Below, piece after piece: positions 15,792 to 24,314 of a stretch of DNA of 64,000 nt (positions are counted from its first letter, which is position 1; the number at the start of each line of letters is the position of its first letter). The position numbers and the translations under genes were made by a program. Below the pieces are notes generated by a model. The model was given only the letters and a program-made list of their open reading frames with translations, had not been told where the DNA came from and did not search any database. This DNA comes from Blastococcus sp. Marseille-P5729 (GTDB lineage: Bacteria > Actinomycetota > Actinomycetes > Mycobacteriales > Antricoccaceae), in NCBI RefSeq assembly GCF_900292035.1, contig NZ_OMPO01000001.1, positions 1,433,192 through 1,497,191 on the forward strand, written 5' to 3'.

Positions 15792-16577
15792 TCACTCGGT
15801 CAGGGCGGGGTGTGGAAGGTCGGCGGTGAGGGCACGTCGTGCTACCCGTCGGTCGTGCAGGTGGGTGATGGCCATGGCGACACCGAACAGTGCGGACATG
15901 GGTGTGGCGACGAAGAACATCGACAACACGTCGGCGGCTGGCGTTACCAGCGCGCTGAAGAGGGTGATGATGACAACGATGACGCGCCAGCTCCTGCTCA
16001 GGGCCTGGGCCGACAGCAGCCCGAGGAAGTTCAGGACCACCACGAAGACCGGTAGCACGAACGCGATCCCGATGGCGAGCACGATCTTCAGGACGAAGTC
16101 CACGTAGTAGGACGCGGTGAGGATCGTGCTGTCCTCTGTCGAGGCGAACCCGGTGAGCATGTGCACCATCCGCGGGAAGAGTAGAAATCCAAAGGCGCAG
16201 CCGGTTGCGAACAGGGGCGCCGCGGTCGCGAGGAACCCGAGGGTGTACTTCTTTTCGCGGCGGGTCAGGCCCGGGGTGACAAACGCGAACACCTCCAGCA
16301 GCCAGACCGGGCTGGACACGATGACTCCGCAGAACAGTGCGATTTTGAGCTTGAGGTCGAACGCCCCGGTGACGGTGTCGTAGTTGAGGCTCGCGTTGCG
16401 GGAAGCGGCGAGTTCCTCGATCGGGGCACGCAGGAGGTTGAGGACCTGGTCGGAGAGCACGAAGCCGGCGAGGACGCCGACTGCCAGTGCCACCGCCGCG
16501 CGGATGCCGCGTCGACGCGCCTCCCGCAGATGGTCGGCGAGGGGCATCGTGCCCCGCGCGACGGTGACCGTGTTCAT
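15792..16577 (-). CDS. tatC: Twin-arginine translocase subunit TatC
   Basis: Polytopic receptor subunit of 261 residues with six predicted helices. MPLADHLREARRRG at the N-terminus is the TatC LxELRxR-like cytoplasmic motif. The conserved periplasmic and loop segments FVTPGLTRREKKY and SALVTPAADVLSMFFVATPM follow. Its ATG overlaps the tatA stop by four bases. With tatA before and tatB after, the whole translocase is in one operon. Most actinobacteria place tatA and tatC elsewhere, so this may be a second, dedicated set. Confidence 0.95.
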   Translation of the reverse strand: MNTVTVARGTMPLADHLREARRRGIRAAVALAVGVLAGFVLSDQVLNLLRAPIEELAASRNASLNYDTVTGAFDLKLKIALFCGVIVSSPVWLLEVFAFVTPGLTRREKKYTLGFLATAAPLFATGCAFGFLLFPRMVHMLTGFASTEDSTILTASYYVDFVLKIVLAIGIAFVLPVFVVVLNFLGLLSAQALSRSWRVIVVIITLFSALVTPAADVLSMFFVATPMSALFGVAMAITHLHDRRVARRALTADLPHPALTE

Positions 16578-16849
16578 GGCACCCTTCGCTCTGCGACCGG
16601 CACGAGCGCGGTGGGGACTCGGGTGTCGCCGCCGGTGCTGACAGCGTCCTGCCCGGTCGAGGACTGACTCGCAGGCTGAGGCCGCTGCGCGGCGGTACCG
16701 GTGTCGTCGGCGGTGTGGACCTCGTCCCTGAGGATGCGCACGGACTGACCGACGCCCTTGGCAAGAGCCGGGAGCTTGGCGGATCCGAAGATCAGCAGGA
16801 GGATCGCGAGGATGATCAGGGCATGCCAGCCCGTGAGGTTCTGCAACAT
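16574..16849 (-). CDS. tatA: Twin-arginine translocase subunit TatA
   Basis: Pore-forming subunit of 91 residues: an N-terminal membrane helix (WHALIILAILLLIFG), the FG hinge followed by SAKLPALAKGVGQSVRILRDE amphipathic helix, and a polar tail. GGAG lies seven bases before the ATG. It sits 63 bases downstream of the dioxygenase-like lipoprotein gene and overlaps tatC, so the order is substrate-A-C-B. Confidence 0.92.
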   Translation of the reverse strand: MLQNLTGWHALIILAILLLIFGSAKLPALAKGVGQSVRILRDEVHTADDTGTAAQRPQPASQSSTGQDAVSTGGDTRVPTALVPVAERRVP

Positions 16850-16912
16850 TGGGGAACTCCGTGGTGATGGTGGATGGGTGAAGTGATCGATGGTGCGGCT
16901 GGACAGGTGGGA

Positions 16913-17932
16913 TCAGGAGGGGCTGGCGCCGGAGTCACCGGGGCCGCCTCTCGGCGGGTCGCCCGACGGGGGTGCGCCGCCGTCACCGGGGGGCTGCCCT
17001 CCCTGTGGGCCTCCGCCCATGTCGCCGCTGGAGACCTCGGTCGTGGTGTCGATGGCAACTGCGAGGGTGCCGGTGTACCCCGACCCGGCGTCACCGCTCA
17101 CGGTGAGAGTCTGCAGCGAGTCGCCACCATCGGCGAAAATGGCATCGTCCTCGATGCTGGTGCCGACGCCAGCGAGGTTTTCTGTCGAGCCCGCGTAGGC
17201 GTCAAGGGCATAGACCTCGCTCAGCATGTCGGCTGGAAAGGCGAGCTGGGAGGTCGCGATCGCGTTGCTGACGTTGGTTGCGGACTCCACGTCGGGGTAG
17301 ACCTCGAAGTGGATGTGGGTCCAGCGACCGGCGTAGCACCCCGGGACGATCGTCTGGAAGGTCAGCTCGCCGTTGGAGTCGGCGACCTGGATGCCGCGCA
17401 GGTAGGTCTCATCCTCCACTCCTTCGGAGTACATGGAGTACAGACCTGCCGCATCGCAATGCCAGACGTAGACCGCGGCGTCCTCGAAGGGGACGTTCCC
17501 GTTCGCCATGTCGGTGACCATGAATGTCAACGTCAGGGGCACACCGTCGACTGTGGTGCCGCCATCGAGGCTGGAGGTGATGTCGCTGCGAACGATGCCC
17601 GACTCCTCGAGGATGTTGACGTCGTTTGTGCCGTCGGCCGGATAGGGGCCGTTGGTCTCCTGTGGGATCTCGCCGTCGGAAGCTGTCGACGTCGCAGCAG
17701 AGCCGGTGGTCGGATCGCTCGTGCTCGACTCAGTGCTGTCAGAGCCGCAAGCAGCCAGCGCGGCCGCACCGACGCCAACGCCGACCAAGCTGAGTACGCG
17801 ACGGCGTGTCACCAGCGTCTTGATGTCGAAGCCCGCGCCTTGGTCGACGACCTCCTCGGAGGGGCGGCTGAGAAGCCGGCCCTCATAGGCGGGCCCTTCC
17901 GGAGTCTGTTCGGGTTCGGGAATGCGATTCAC
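16913..17932 (-). CDS. Tat-exported intradiol-dioxygenase-like lipoprotein
   Basis: Predicted extracytoplasmic protein of 339 residues. A long N-region precedes TRRRVLSLVG (twin arginine, about residue 45), a hydrophobic stretch and a lipobox LAAC. The mature part has the intradiol ring-cleavage dioxygenase fold with the iron-ligand pattern conserved: Tyr in DAAGLYSMY, Tyr in VPGCYAGRW, and two His in THIHFEVY. The tail is Gly/Pro-rich. The GTG at 17932 has AGGAGG six bases upstream; longer readings lack a ribosome site. It is the first gene of an operon with tatACB, so it is very likely the main cargo. Substrate (catechol-like, humic or cell-wall aromatic) is unknown. Confidence 0.85.
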   Translation of the reverse strand: MNRIPEPEQTPEGPAYEGRLLSRPSEEVVDQGAGFDIKTLVTRRRVLSLVGVGVGAAALAACGSDSTESSTSDPTTGSAATSTASDGEIPQETNGPYPADGTNDVNILEESGIVRSDITSSLDGGTTVDGVPLTLTFMVTDMANGNVPFEDAAVYVWHCDAAGLYSMYSEGVEDETYLRGIQVADSNGELTFQTIVPGCYAGRWTHIHFEVYPDVESATNVSNAIATSQLAFPADMLSEVYALDAYAGSTENLAGVGTSIEDDAIFADGGDSLQTLTVSGDAGSGYTGTLAVAIDTTTEVSSGDMGGGPQGGQPPGDGGAPPSGDPPRGGPGDSGASPS

Positions 17933-18001
17933 TGAGGTCCTCCTGCGGATCGATGGTGTGGTCTCGATGCATGCCACATTGGCCGCGCTCCTCATGGATT
18001 T

Positions 18002-18019
18002 CATGTGCGCTGCTTGTGT
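18002..18019 (-). promoter_or_regulatory. Second PhoP-type box, upstream of the Tat operon
   Basis: Minus strand ACACAAG, four bases, GCACATG, preceded by AGTT exactly as at the response-regulator promoter. Twelve or so positions agree with the 15079-15096 box, with the same 11-bp periodicity. It lies 70 bases before the dioxygenase-like start. Confidence 0.5.
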
Positions 18020-18055
18020 AACTCCTGTGGATGTCGCGAGCGGGGTCTGATGGCG

Positions 18056-18080
18056 CTCTCATTCCCCAGAAGGATGAGAG
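18056..18080. repeat. Short inverted repeat upstream of pobA
   Basis: CTCTCAT (18056-18062) and ATGAGAG (18074-18080) are separated by 11 bases in the gap between the Tat operon and pobA. It could be an operator or transcript-end hairpin. Nothing else is recognised in 18081-18244. Confidence 0.35.
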
Positions 18081-18244
18081 ATATGACGGGCCAAGGAAGT
18101 ACCCCGAGGAGCCGCAGGAGCAGGCGATCCGGCTGGCGGTCGATCTGACGCTCTGCGTGGGGTCGGTGAGCAGTGAGCGCCGCGCTTTCCGGTGAGCGGA
18201 AGGGCTCGGTACGCCGGGATAGGCCCGACCGGCAGGCTGATCGG

Positions 18245-19456
18245 ATGACTGACTCCGCTCGCACCCAAGTCGCCATCATCGGAGCCGGCCCCGCCGGCCT
18301 CTATCTGGCCCGTCTGCTCTAGCTACAGGGAATCGAGAGCATCGTGGTCGAGGCGCGAGACCGGCCGTACGTCGAGGCGCGGGTCCGCGCGGGAATCCTG
18401 GAGCAGGGCTCGGTGGACGTCCTGCGCGAGATCGGTGTCGGCCAGCGGATGGACCGCGAGGGGATCGTGCACGCCGGCACCCAGCTGCGCTTCGACGGCA
18501 CCAACCACCGCATCGACTTCGAGGCCCTCACCGGCCGCAAGGTCATGGTCTACGGTCAGCAGGAGGTCGTGAAGGACCTCATCGCCCAGCGCGTCGCAGA
18601 CGACCTACCCATCCACTTCGGCGTCAGCGACGTACAGCTGCACGACCTGACCAGCACCAGCCCCCGCGTGACCTACACCGACGAGAACGGCGCCCGGCAG
18701 GAGATCGTGGCCGACTACATCGCCGGCTGCGACGGCTACCACGGCGTCAGCCGCGGCCACATCCCCGCCGGCCACCTCACCGAGTTCGAGCGCATCTACC
18801 CCTTCGCGTGGTTCGGGATCCTGGCCAACGCCAAGCCCTCCTCCGACGAGCTGATCTACGCGCACTCGCCCCGCGGGTTCGCGCTGCACAGCCTGCGCAG
18901 CGACAGCGTGGTCCGCAACTACCTGCAGGTCGCGCCGGGGACCGACCCGAATGCGATGTCCGACGACGAGATCTGGGATGAGTACGACCGACGGTTCGCC
19001 TTGCAGGATGAGCCGTTCACGATCAACCGCGGCGAGATCACCGAGCGGGTGGTCACGCCGATGCGGTCATGGGTGGTCACGCCGATGCGCTACGAGCGCC
19101 TCATGCTGGCCGGCGACGCCGCCCACACCGTGCCGCCGACCGGCGCGAAGGGGATGAACCTGGCCGTGGCGGACGTCGTCGTCCTCGCCGAGGGACTGAC
19201 CAAGGCGCTGCAGTCGAATGACGAGTCGGGGCTCGACCAGTACTCCGACATCGCCGTACGCCGGGTGTGGCGCGCCGAGCACTTCAGCTGGTGGATGACC
19301 TCCATGCTGCATCGCTTCCCACCGGAGCACCCCGAGGGTGACGAGTTCGGGCTGCAGATGCAGCTATCGCAGCTGCGCTACTACACCAGCAGCGAGGCGG
19401 CGATGCGCACGCTCGCAGAGAACTACGTCGGTCTGCCGTTCGGCGCCGCGCTGTAG
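18245..19456 (+). pseudogene. pobA: 4-hydroxybenzoate 3-monooxygenase with amber stop at codon 26
   Basis: PobA hydroxylates 4-hydroxybenzoate to protocatechuate, feeding the pca genes nearby. From ATG 18245 the reading frame gives TQVAIIGAGPAGLYLARLL, the FAD-binding GxGxxG motif, then TAG at 18320-18322. It then continues in the same frame without further stops to 19456 through RVRAGILEQGSVDVL, DYIAGCDGYHGVSR, LAGDAAHTVPPTGAKGMNLA and ENYVGLPFG. A single G-to-T change (GAG to TAG) explains it. Restart at GTG 18344 would lose the FAD-binding motif. Sequencing error or suppression cannot be excluded; otherwise the gene is broken recently. Confidence 0.85.
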
Positions 19457-19530
19457 GCGGCCCCCTGCCCGCCCGACGCGATGGCTCTGCGCTTAGGCCT
19501 TCACTCCCCGGTTGGCGGTGATGACGCACT

Positions 19531-19684
19531 GGAGACCGCCGTGCCATCGCCGTCGCGGTTATCGTTTGCGATCAGCTCACCGCGCAGGGGGCCAGCGTGG
19601 TGCTGACCCGGCCGGACGATTCGGGGGTGGGTCCGTGCGTCGACCTACCCCAGGCGTGGGCGGCCCCGGTCCGACTACCCTGGT
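19531..19684 (+). pseudogene. Remnant of N-acetylmuramoyl-L-alanine amidase
   Basis: One frame reads [34 protein letters not shown], then loses similarity and stops at 19684. The string TRxxDxGxGPCV is characteristic of actinobacterial Amidase_3 cell-wall hydrolases. An amidase gene (Rv3717) also neighbours ybaB-recR in mycobacteria, though on the opposite strand there. Only about 35 codons survive. Confidence 0.5.
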
Positions 19685-19714
19685 GAGCACATGACGTCGT
19701 CCCGAGGAGACCAG

Positions 19715-20047
19715 ATGCAGCCCGGTGGCATGCCCGATATGGGTGCGATCCTGCAGCAGGCACAGAAGATGCAGGAAGACCTGGCCAAGGCACAGGAAGA
19801 GCTCGCGAACGCGAAGGTCGAAGGGTCGGCCGGCGGCGGCCTGGTGAAGGTCGAGATGACCGGCGCCGGCGACGTCAGTTCGGTAACCATCGATCCCAAG
19901 GTGGTCGACCCGGACGACGTCGAGTCCCTGCAGGACCTCATCGTCGCGGCGGTTCGCGACGCGTCGACCAAGTCGACTGCGCTGACCCAGGAGAAGATGG
20001 GCGGCGTGACCGGAGGAATGGGCGGGCTCGGCCTGCCCGGTCTGTAA
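19715..20047 (+). CDS. Nucleoid-associated protein YbaB/EbfC
   Basis: Small DNA-binding protein of 110 residues forming tweezer-like dimers. The family pattern is clear: [20 protein letters not shown] at the N-terminus, then [18 protein letters not shown] and [10 protein letters not shown]. It is almost always encoded directly before recR, as here (recR starts on the next base). The ATG at 19715 is chosen because GAGGAG lies six bases upstream; the ATG at 19691 has none. Confidence 0.93.
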   Translation: MQPGGMPDMGAILQQAQKMQEDLAKAQEELANAKVEGSAGGGLVKVEMTGAGDVSSVTIDPKVVDPDDVESLQDLIVAAVRDASTKSTALTQEKMGGVTGGMGGLGLPGL

Positions 20048-20647
20048 GTGGCCTTCGAGGGCGCCGTCCAACAGCTCATCGATGAGCTCGGACGGCTGCC
20101 CGGCGTCGGTCCCAAGAGCGCTCAGCGCATCGCCTTTCACCTGCTGACCGTTGACAGCGAGCAGATTGGCGACCTGATGGACGCCCTGCGCAGGGTCAAG
20201 GACGAGGTGCGCTTCTGCATCACCTGCGGCAACGTCAGCGAGGAGGACGTGTGCCGGATCTGCCGTGATCCCAAGCGCGCGGATGACGTCCTGTGCATCG
20301 TCGAGGAGTCCAAGGACGTCGCCGCGATCGAGCGCACCCGCGAGTTCCGCGGCCGCTATCACGTGCTCGGCGGGGCGATCGATCCGGTCAATGGCGTGGG
20401 GCCGGACCAGCTGCGGATGACCGAGCTGATGTCCCGCCTGGGCAATACCGGCATCGAGGAGATCATCATCGCCACCGACCCCAACCTGGAGGGCGAAGCG
20501 ACCGCGACCTACCTGGTGCGGATGCTGGCCCCAATGGGTGTGCGGGTAACGCGGCTGGCCAGCGGCCTCCCGGTCGGCGGCGACCTCGAGTACGCCGACG
20601 AGGTCACCCTAGGCCGCGCCTTCGCCGGCCGCCGTCCGGCCGGTTGA
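20048..20647 (+). CDS. recR: Recombination protein RecR
   Basis: RecR with RecF/RecO loads RecA on gapped DNA. The 199 residues contain the helix-hairpin-helix [20 protein letters not shown], the Cys4 zinc motif [18 protein letters not shown], and a Toprim domain beginning [10 protein letters not shown] and including [14 protein letters not shown]. Start GTG abuts the ybaB stop. It converges with dnaX, with 16 bases between stops. Confidence 0.97.
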   Translation: MAFEGAVQQLIDELGRLPGVGPKSAQRIAFHLLTVDSEQIGDLMDALRRVKDEVRFCITCGNVSEEDVCRICRDPKRADDVLCIVEESKDVAAIERTREFRGRYHVLGGAIDPVNGVGPDQLRMTELMSRLGNTGIEEIIIATDPNLEGEATATYLVRMLAPMGVRVTRLASGLPVGGDLEYADEVTLGRAFAGRRPAG

Positions 20648-20663
20648 CGGTTGCGACACCCGG

Positions 20664-22841
20664 CTAGGACTCGTTGATCTCCTCGGCACCGAGCTCGTCA
20701 CGCAGCAGGTTCATCGCGGCCTCACCCGGGTCGAGCGAGGCGCGAGGGTCCTCGACCGACTCGTCGTACGGGTCGCCGTCCTCCTCGTCGTCCTCGGCTT
20801 GGGCGGCGCCGGACGCCGCGGGAGCTGCTTGCCCGGCCTGCTGGGCCGACGCCTGATCGGTGACCTCGATCGCCCAGCTCACGCCTAGGACCTGCTGCAA
20901 CGCTGCCGCGAGCGGGCGCTGTTGATCCGACAGCCGGCGGACGAGCGCGGGCGGCGCGGTGAGCACGAGCGTGTCGGCGCGCACCGCCACCGGAGTCGCG
21001 GTCTCCACCAGAGCAGCACCGGCGCGGCTCGTTCGCTTGATGTGGTCGACCACGCCTCGCCACTGCCGGCGAATCTCCGCAATATCGAAATCACTCGATG
21101 AAGAATTGGACGCCGACGCGGGCGCAGGCGCCTCGGCAGGTTGCGGTTCCACCGGCTCGGCAGCCGCCGGCGGCTTGGGCGCGGGCGGCTGCCGAACCTG
21201 TGCCGGCGACGGCGCTGCAGGAGTGGGGCCGTCCGCCGGCTGCGTGGACCGCTTCGGTGGCTCGGGTACGACGGGTGTCGATGGCGCGGCGCCACGTCCA
21301 CTGCCGGGGGCGCGCACCTCGGGCCACCCTCCGTCCTCGACCGGCGCCGGAGACGCTTCTGTGGGCGCAGACGGCGAGGTTTCCTCGGACAGCACCCGTT
21401 TCGCGACCGGCGCCTCGGACGGCGAGGGCTTCGGTGGCGCCTCTGGGCTGGCGGGCGTGGGCTGCGCGGCAGAACTGACCTGCGGCTGCGCCGGCGTGGC
21501 GTCGGCCGCGGGCTCGGCATTCTCGCCCGGGGTGGGACGCTGTTGGCTGGGGGGCGGGGCGCCGCGCTGGGCGGCGTACCGCGCCTCGGCTCGCTGTCGC
21601 GGAGTCATGCCATCGGCCGGCGCGACGCGCCGATCGGTGCGCGGGTGTGAGGCTCCCGCTGCGTCGGTGGGGACGCCGCCGATCTCCATGCGACGCTCGA
21701 GGCGCTCCATGCGCTGGGTGAGCGCAGCGGCATCCGTGCTCACCGCGGGCAGCAGCATCCTGGCGCAGATGAGTTCCAGACCGAGCCGGGGCGCGGTCGT
21801 CCCGCGCATCTCGGTCAGCCCCACGTGCACGATATCGGCCAGCCGCGACAGCGTCGTCAGACCCAGCCGATTGGCCTGGCCAGCGAACTTCTCCAGATGG
21901 TCCTCCGGCGCATCGATCAGGCCCTTCTTCCCGGCGTCCGGTACGGCGGCCATCAGGATCAGGTCACGCAACCGGTCGAGCAGGTCGGCGGCGAACCGGC
22001 GGGGATCATGCCCGGCATCGACCAGCCGATCAACTGTCCCGAAGACCGTCGCGCCGTCCGCGACGCCGATCGCCTCGACCATGTCGTCGAGCAGGGCCGC
22101 ATCGGTGACCCCGAGCAGCGCGAGCGCGTCCTCGTAGGTAATGCCGTCAGGGCCGGCGCCGGCAATGAGCTGGTCGAGCAGCGACTGCGAGTCACGCACC
22201 GACCCGCCGCCCGCGCGGACGACGAGCGGCAGCACCGCCTGCCCGACCGTGACGCCCTCGCTGCGGCAATTGCGCTCGAGCAGGTCGCGCATCGTCGCCG
22301 GCGGCACCAGCCGGAAGGGATAGTGGTGGGTGCGCGATCGGATCGTCGGCAGCACCTTGTCGGGCTCGGTGGTCGCGAAGATGAAGATGACCGACTCGGG
22401 CGGCTCCTCCACCACCTTCAGCAGCGCATTGAAGCCCTGGTTGGAGACCATGTGGGCCTCGTCGATGATGTAGATCTTGTAGCGGTTCTGCACCGGCAGC
22501 TGGAAGGCTCGCTCGCGCAGGTCACGGGCGTCGTCCACACCGCCGTGCGATGCCGCGTCGATCTCGATGACGTCGATGTTCCCCGGGCCGTCGGGCGCCA
22601 GGTCGATGCACGACTGGCACTGGCCGCAGGGAGTGGAGGTCGGGCCCTGCTCACAGTTGAGCGAGCGCGCCAGGATACGCGCGGACGACGTCTTGCCACA
22701 GCCGCGCGGGCCGGAGAACAGATAGGCGTGGTTGATGCGCCCCGAGTCAACCGCGGTCATCAGTGGGCCGGTGACGTGCTCCTGCCCTACCACCTCGGCG
22801 AAGGTCGCCGGGCGGTACTTGCGGTACAGCGCGAGCGCCAT
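20664..22841 (-). CDS. dnaX: DNA polymerase III subunits gamma/tau
   Basis: Clamp-loader ATPase of 725 residues. N-terminal LYRKYRPATFAEVVGQEHV, Walker A GPRGCGKTSSARILA (about residue 45), a zinc-binding cluster CEQGPTSTPCGQCQSC, Walker B IIDEAHM and the SRC-like residues are present. About residues 380-570 are a low-complexity Pro/Ala/Glu linker, followed by a tau-like C-terminal domain (IRRQWRGVVDHIKR). I did not find an obvious slippery heptamer for a short gamma form. ATG preceded by GGGGTGAGGC. Confidence 0.96.
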   Translation of the reverse strand: MALALYRKYRPATFAEVVGQEHVTGPLMTAVDSGRINHAYLFSGPRGCGKTSSARILARSLNCEQGPTSTPCGQCQSCIDLAPDGPGNIDVIEIDAASHGGVDDARDLRERAFQLPVQNRYKIYIIDEAHMVSNQGFNALLKVVEEPPESVIFIFATTEPDKVLPTIRSRTHHYPFRLVPPATMRDLLERNCRSEGVTVGQAVLPLVVRAGGGSVRDSQSLLDQLIAGAGPDGITYEDALALLGVTDAALLDDMVEAIGVADGATVFGTVDRLVDAGHDPRRFAADLLDRLRDLILMAAVPDAGKKGLIDAPEDHLEKFAGQANRLGLTTLSRLADIVHVGLTEMRGTTAPRLGLELICARMLLPAVSTDAAALTQRMERLERRMEIGGVPTDAAGASHPRTDRRVAPADGMTPRQRAEARYAAQRGAPPPSQQRPTPGENAEPAADATPAQPQVSSAAQPTPASPEAPPKPSPSEAPVAKRVLSEETSPSAPTEASPAPVEDGGWPEVRAPGSGRGAAPSTPVVPEPPKRSTQPADGPTPAAPSPAQVRQPPAPKPPAAAEPVEPQPAEAPAPASASNSSSSDFDIAEIRRQWRGVVDHIKRTSRAGAALVETATPVAVRADTLVLTAPPALVRRLSDQQRPLAAALQQVLGVSWAIEVTDQASAQQAGQAAPAASGAAQAEDDEEDGDPYDESVEDPRASLDPGEAAMNLLRDELGAEEINES

Positions 22842-22938
22842 GCCTCACCCCAGTTGATCGGTCCGTCGTACGCCGGGATCGAGCCTAGTCGCACGCGGCG
22901 ACAGGCCGTTGATCGAGCAGCCGACCGGTGGAAAGGAC

Positions 22939-23112
22939 TCAGGCTGCTCCGCTCGGGACGGCGTGCGCGTTGACCTGGCGCAGCGTCGTGACGATGCCCT
23001 CGAAGTCGGCCGGGAAGATCGCATCGACGAGGGCGAGGATTTCCGCGCGACGCCGCTGTATTCGTGCCGCTATGGCCCTGTGCGTGGGCTTCGCAGACCG
23101 GGTAGTGCTCAT
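22939..23112 (-). CDS. 57-residue basic protein coupled to fic
   Basis: Short ORF beginning MSTTRSAKPTHRAIAARIQR and ending AHAVPSGAA. Its ATG overlaps the fic stop by four bases (ATGA), which is strong evidence for real translation. The N-terminal half is highly basic and helical (about ten Arg/Lys), the rest mildly hydrophobic (LALVDAIFPADFEGIV). No family is recognised. It could be a regulatory or antitoxin-like partner of Fic. The remaining 97 bases to dnaX hold nothing recognised. Confidence 0.55.
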   Translation of the reverse strand: MSTTRSAKPTHRAIAARIQRRRAEILALVDAIFPADFEGIVTTLRQVNAHAVPSGAA

Positions 23113-24314
23113 ACCTGCGGCCTGGCGGTAAGCACATCGAGCACGCGAGGTGCGAAGAACCTCCGCTTGTAGGCTTCCGGGTCGACCACGTCAAGGACCC
23201 CCAGTTCACACAGTTGGCCAACAAGCTTGTTGGCGCGGCCGTATGAGATGCCGAGGTCGGCTTCGACCTTCCGCACGGTGAAACTGGGGTTTGCGACAGC
23301 CAGATCGATAAGCGCGTGGGCGCTATCGGCGCGGAGAGTAGACGCCCGCACCACGGCCTTCAACTCGCCTTGAACCTCGACGAGGGCCCGCATCTCCTCA
23401 TGGGTGCTATCGGCAGCTTGGCGCAGCCCTTCTGAGAAGAACGCCACGAAGGCATCCCAGTCGCCTGACGTGCTCACCGCCAGAAGTCGGTCGTAGTACT
23501 CCCCCCGCCGGGCCTCGAACCATGGCGAGACGGTCAATGTCGGCTCGCTTAGTACTCGACTGCCAACGAGATGAAGCACGATGAGCAGTCGGCCTACGCG
23601 GCCGTTGCCATCCCGGAACGGGTGGAGAGTCTCGAACTGGTAATGCGACATTGCCGCCGCTACGACCGGATCGATCGCTCCTCGGTGATCCTCACGAAGC
23701 CAGGTAACGAGCGCGTCCACACCCGCGCCCAACTCGACACCCTCCGGCGAGGGCACGAATCGCGCCTGGTGGACAGGGAAATCCCGTGGGTCGGCATGTG
23801 CACGCCGCCCTATCACTACCTGAGAGTCGCGCAATCGTCCCGAAACGCTCTCCAATGGAGTGCCGCGCATAAGCAGACCCTGCAACTCGCTCAGGAAGGA
23901 CGCGGTAACCGGGCGGCCTTCCCCGACCCATGCGAACCCGTGATTGGCAGCGCGAACGTAGTTCAGGATCTCAAGCAGTTCGGCCGTAGGCGGATCTTCG
24001 TCGTCGGCCACCAGGACTGCCGCGAGGGGGGCGTAGGTGCCCTCGAGAGCCGACGTGCTCTGAGCTTCCCGCCGCAAGGTAGGCAGGCGCAGCAGAGTCG
24101 GATTGGGCAGCTGGCGAGCGGCGCTGTCCAGTGCCGCGAGGGCGGCCCGCGCGTCGGCCACCATTCGGTAGGTCTTGCCCGATAGTGGAGGTTCAACTGT
24201 TGGTAGCGGAGTGGGGACGAAAGCCTGGTGCTCCCAACGACCGAGCACCGGGTCGTTGCCGGAGATCGGCACGAGCACCCCCGGGGCCGACTTGCGAAAC
24301 ATGCTGAGGTCCAC
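23109..24314 (-). CDS. Fic-domain protein with C-terminal HTH
   Basis: Predicted nucleotidyl (AMP) transferase of 401 residues. The Fic motif HPFRDGNGRVGR sits at about residues 232-243. The N-terminal inhibitory helix motif TSALEG ([S/T]xxxE[G/N], about residue 90) is on the same chain, so it is a class II, self-restrained Fic protein. The last 80 residues look like a winged helix (FTVRKVEADLGISYGRANKL), a layout common in stand-alone Fic proteins of unknown target. GTG at 24314 lies 6 bases after TAGAGT, giving a leaderless message. A 10-bp inverted repeat encloses this promoter. Confidence 0.9.
   Translation of the reverse strand: MDLSMFRKSAPGVLVPISGNDPVLGRWEHQAFVPTPLPTVEPPLSGKTYRMVADARAALAALDSAARQLPNPTLLRLPTLRREAQSTSALEGTYAPLAAVLVADDEDPPTAELLEILNYVRAANHGFAWVGEGRPVTASFLSELQGLLMRGTPLESVSGRLRDSQVVIGRRAHADPRDFPVHQARFVPSPEGVELGAGVDALVTWLREDHRGAIDPVVAAAMSHYQFETLHPFRDGNGRVGRLLIVLHLVGSRVLSEPTLTVSPWFEARRGEYYDRLLAVSTSGDWDAFVAFFSEGLRQAADSTHEEMRALVEVQGELKAVVRASTLRADSAHALIDLAVANPSFTVRKVEADLGISYGRANKLVGQLCELGVLDVVDPEAYKRRFFAPRVLDVLTARPQV

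Noticed and set aside
16913-18004. Start of the dioxygenase-like lipoprotein at 18004 or 17995
   Set aside because: The 24 extra codons have no ribosome site and overlap the PhoP-type box region. GTG 17932 has AGGAGG at ideal spacing and gives the Tat signal a normal context.
18344-19456. Functional re-initiated PobA starting at GTG 18344
   Set aside because: This would remove the FAD-binding GxGxxG segment required by the family, and no ribosome site precedes the GTG.
20664-22841. Programmed frameshift in dnaX for a gamma form
   Set aside because: No clear A/G slippery heptamer with a following stem was found by eye in the linker. Actinobacterial dnaX usually lacks one.
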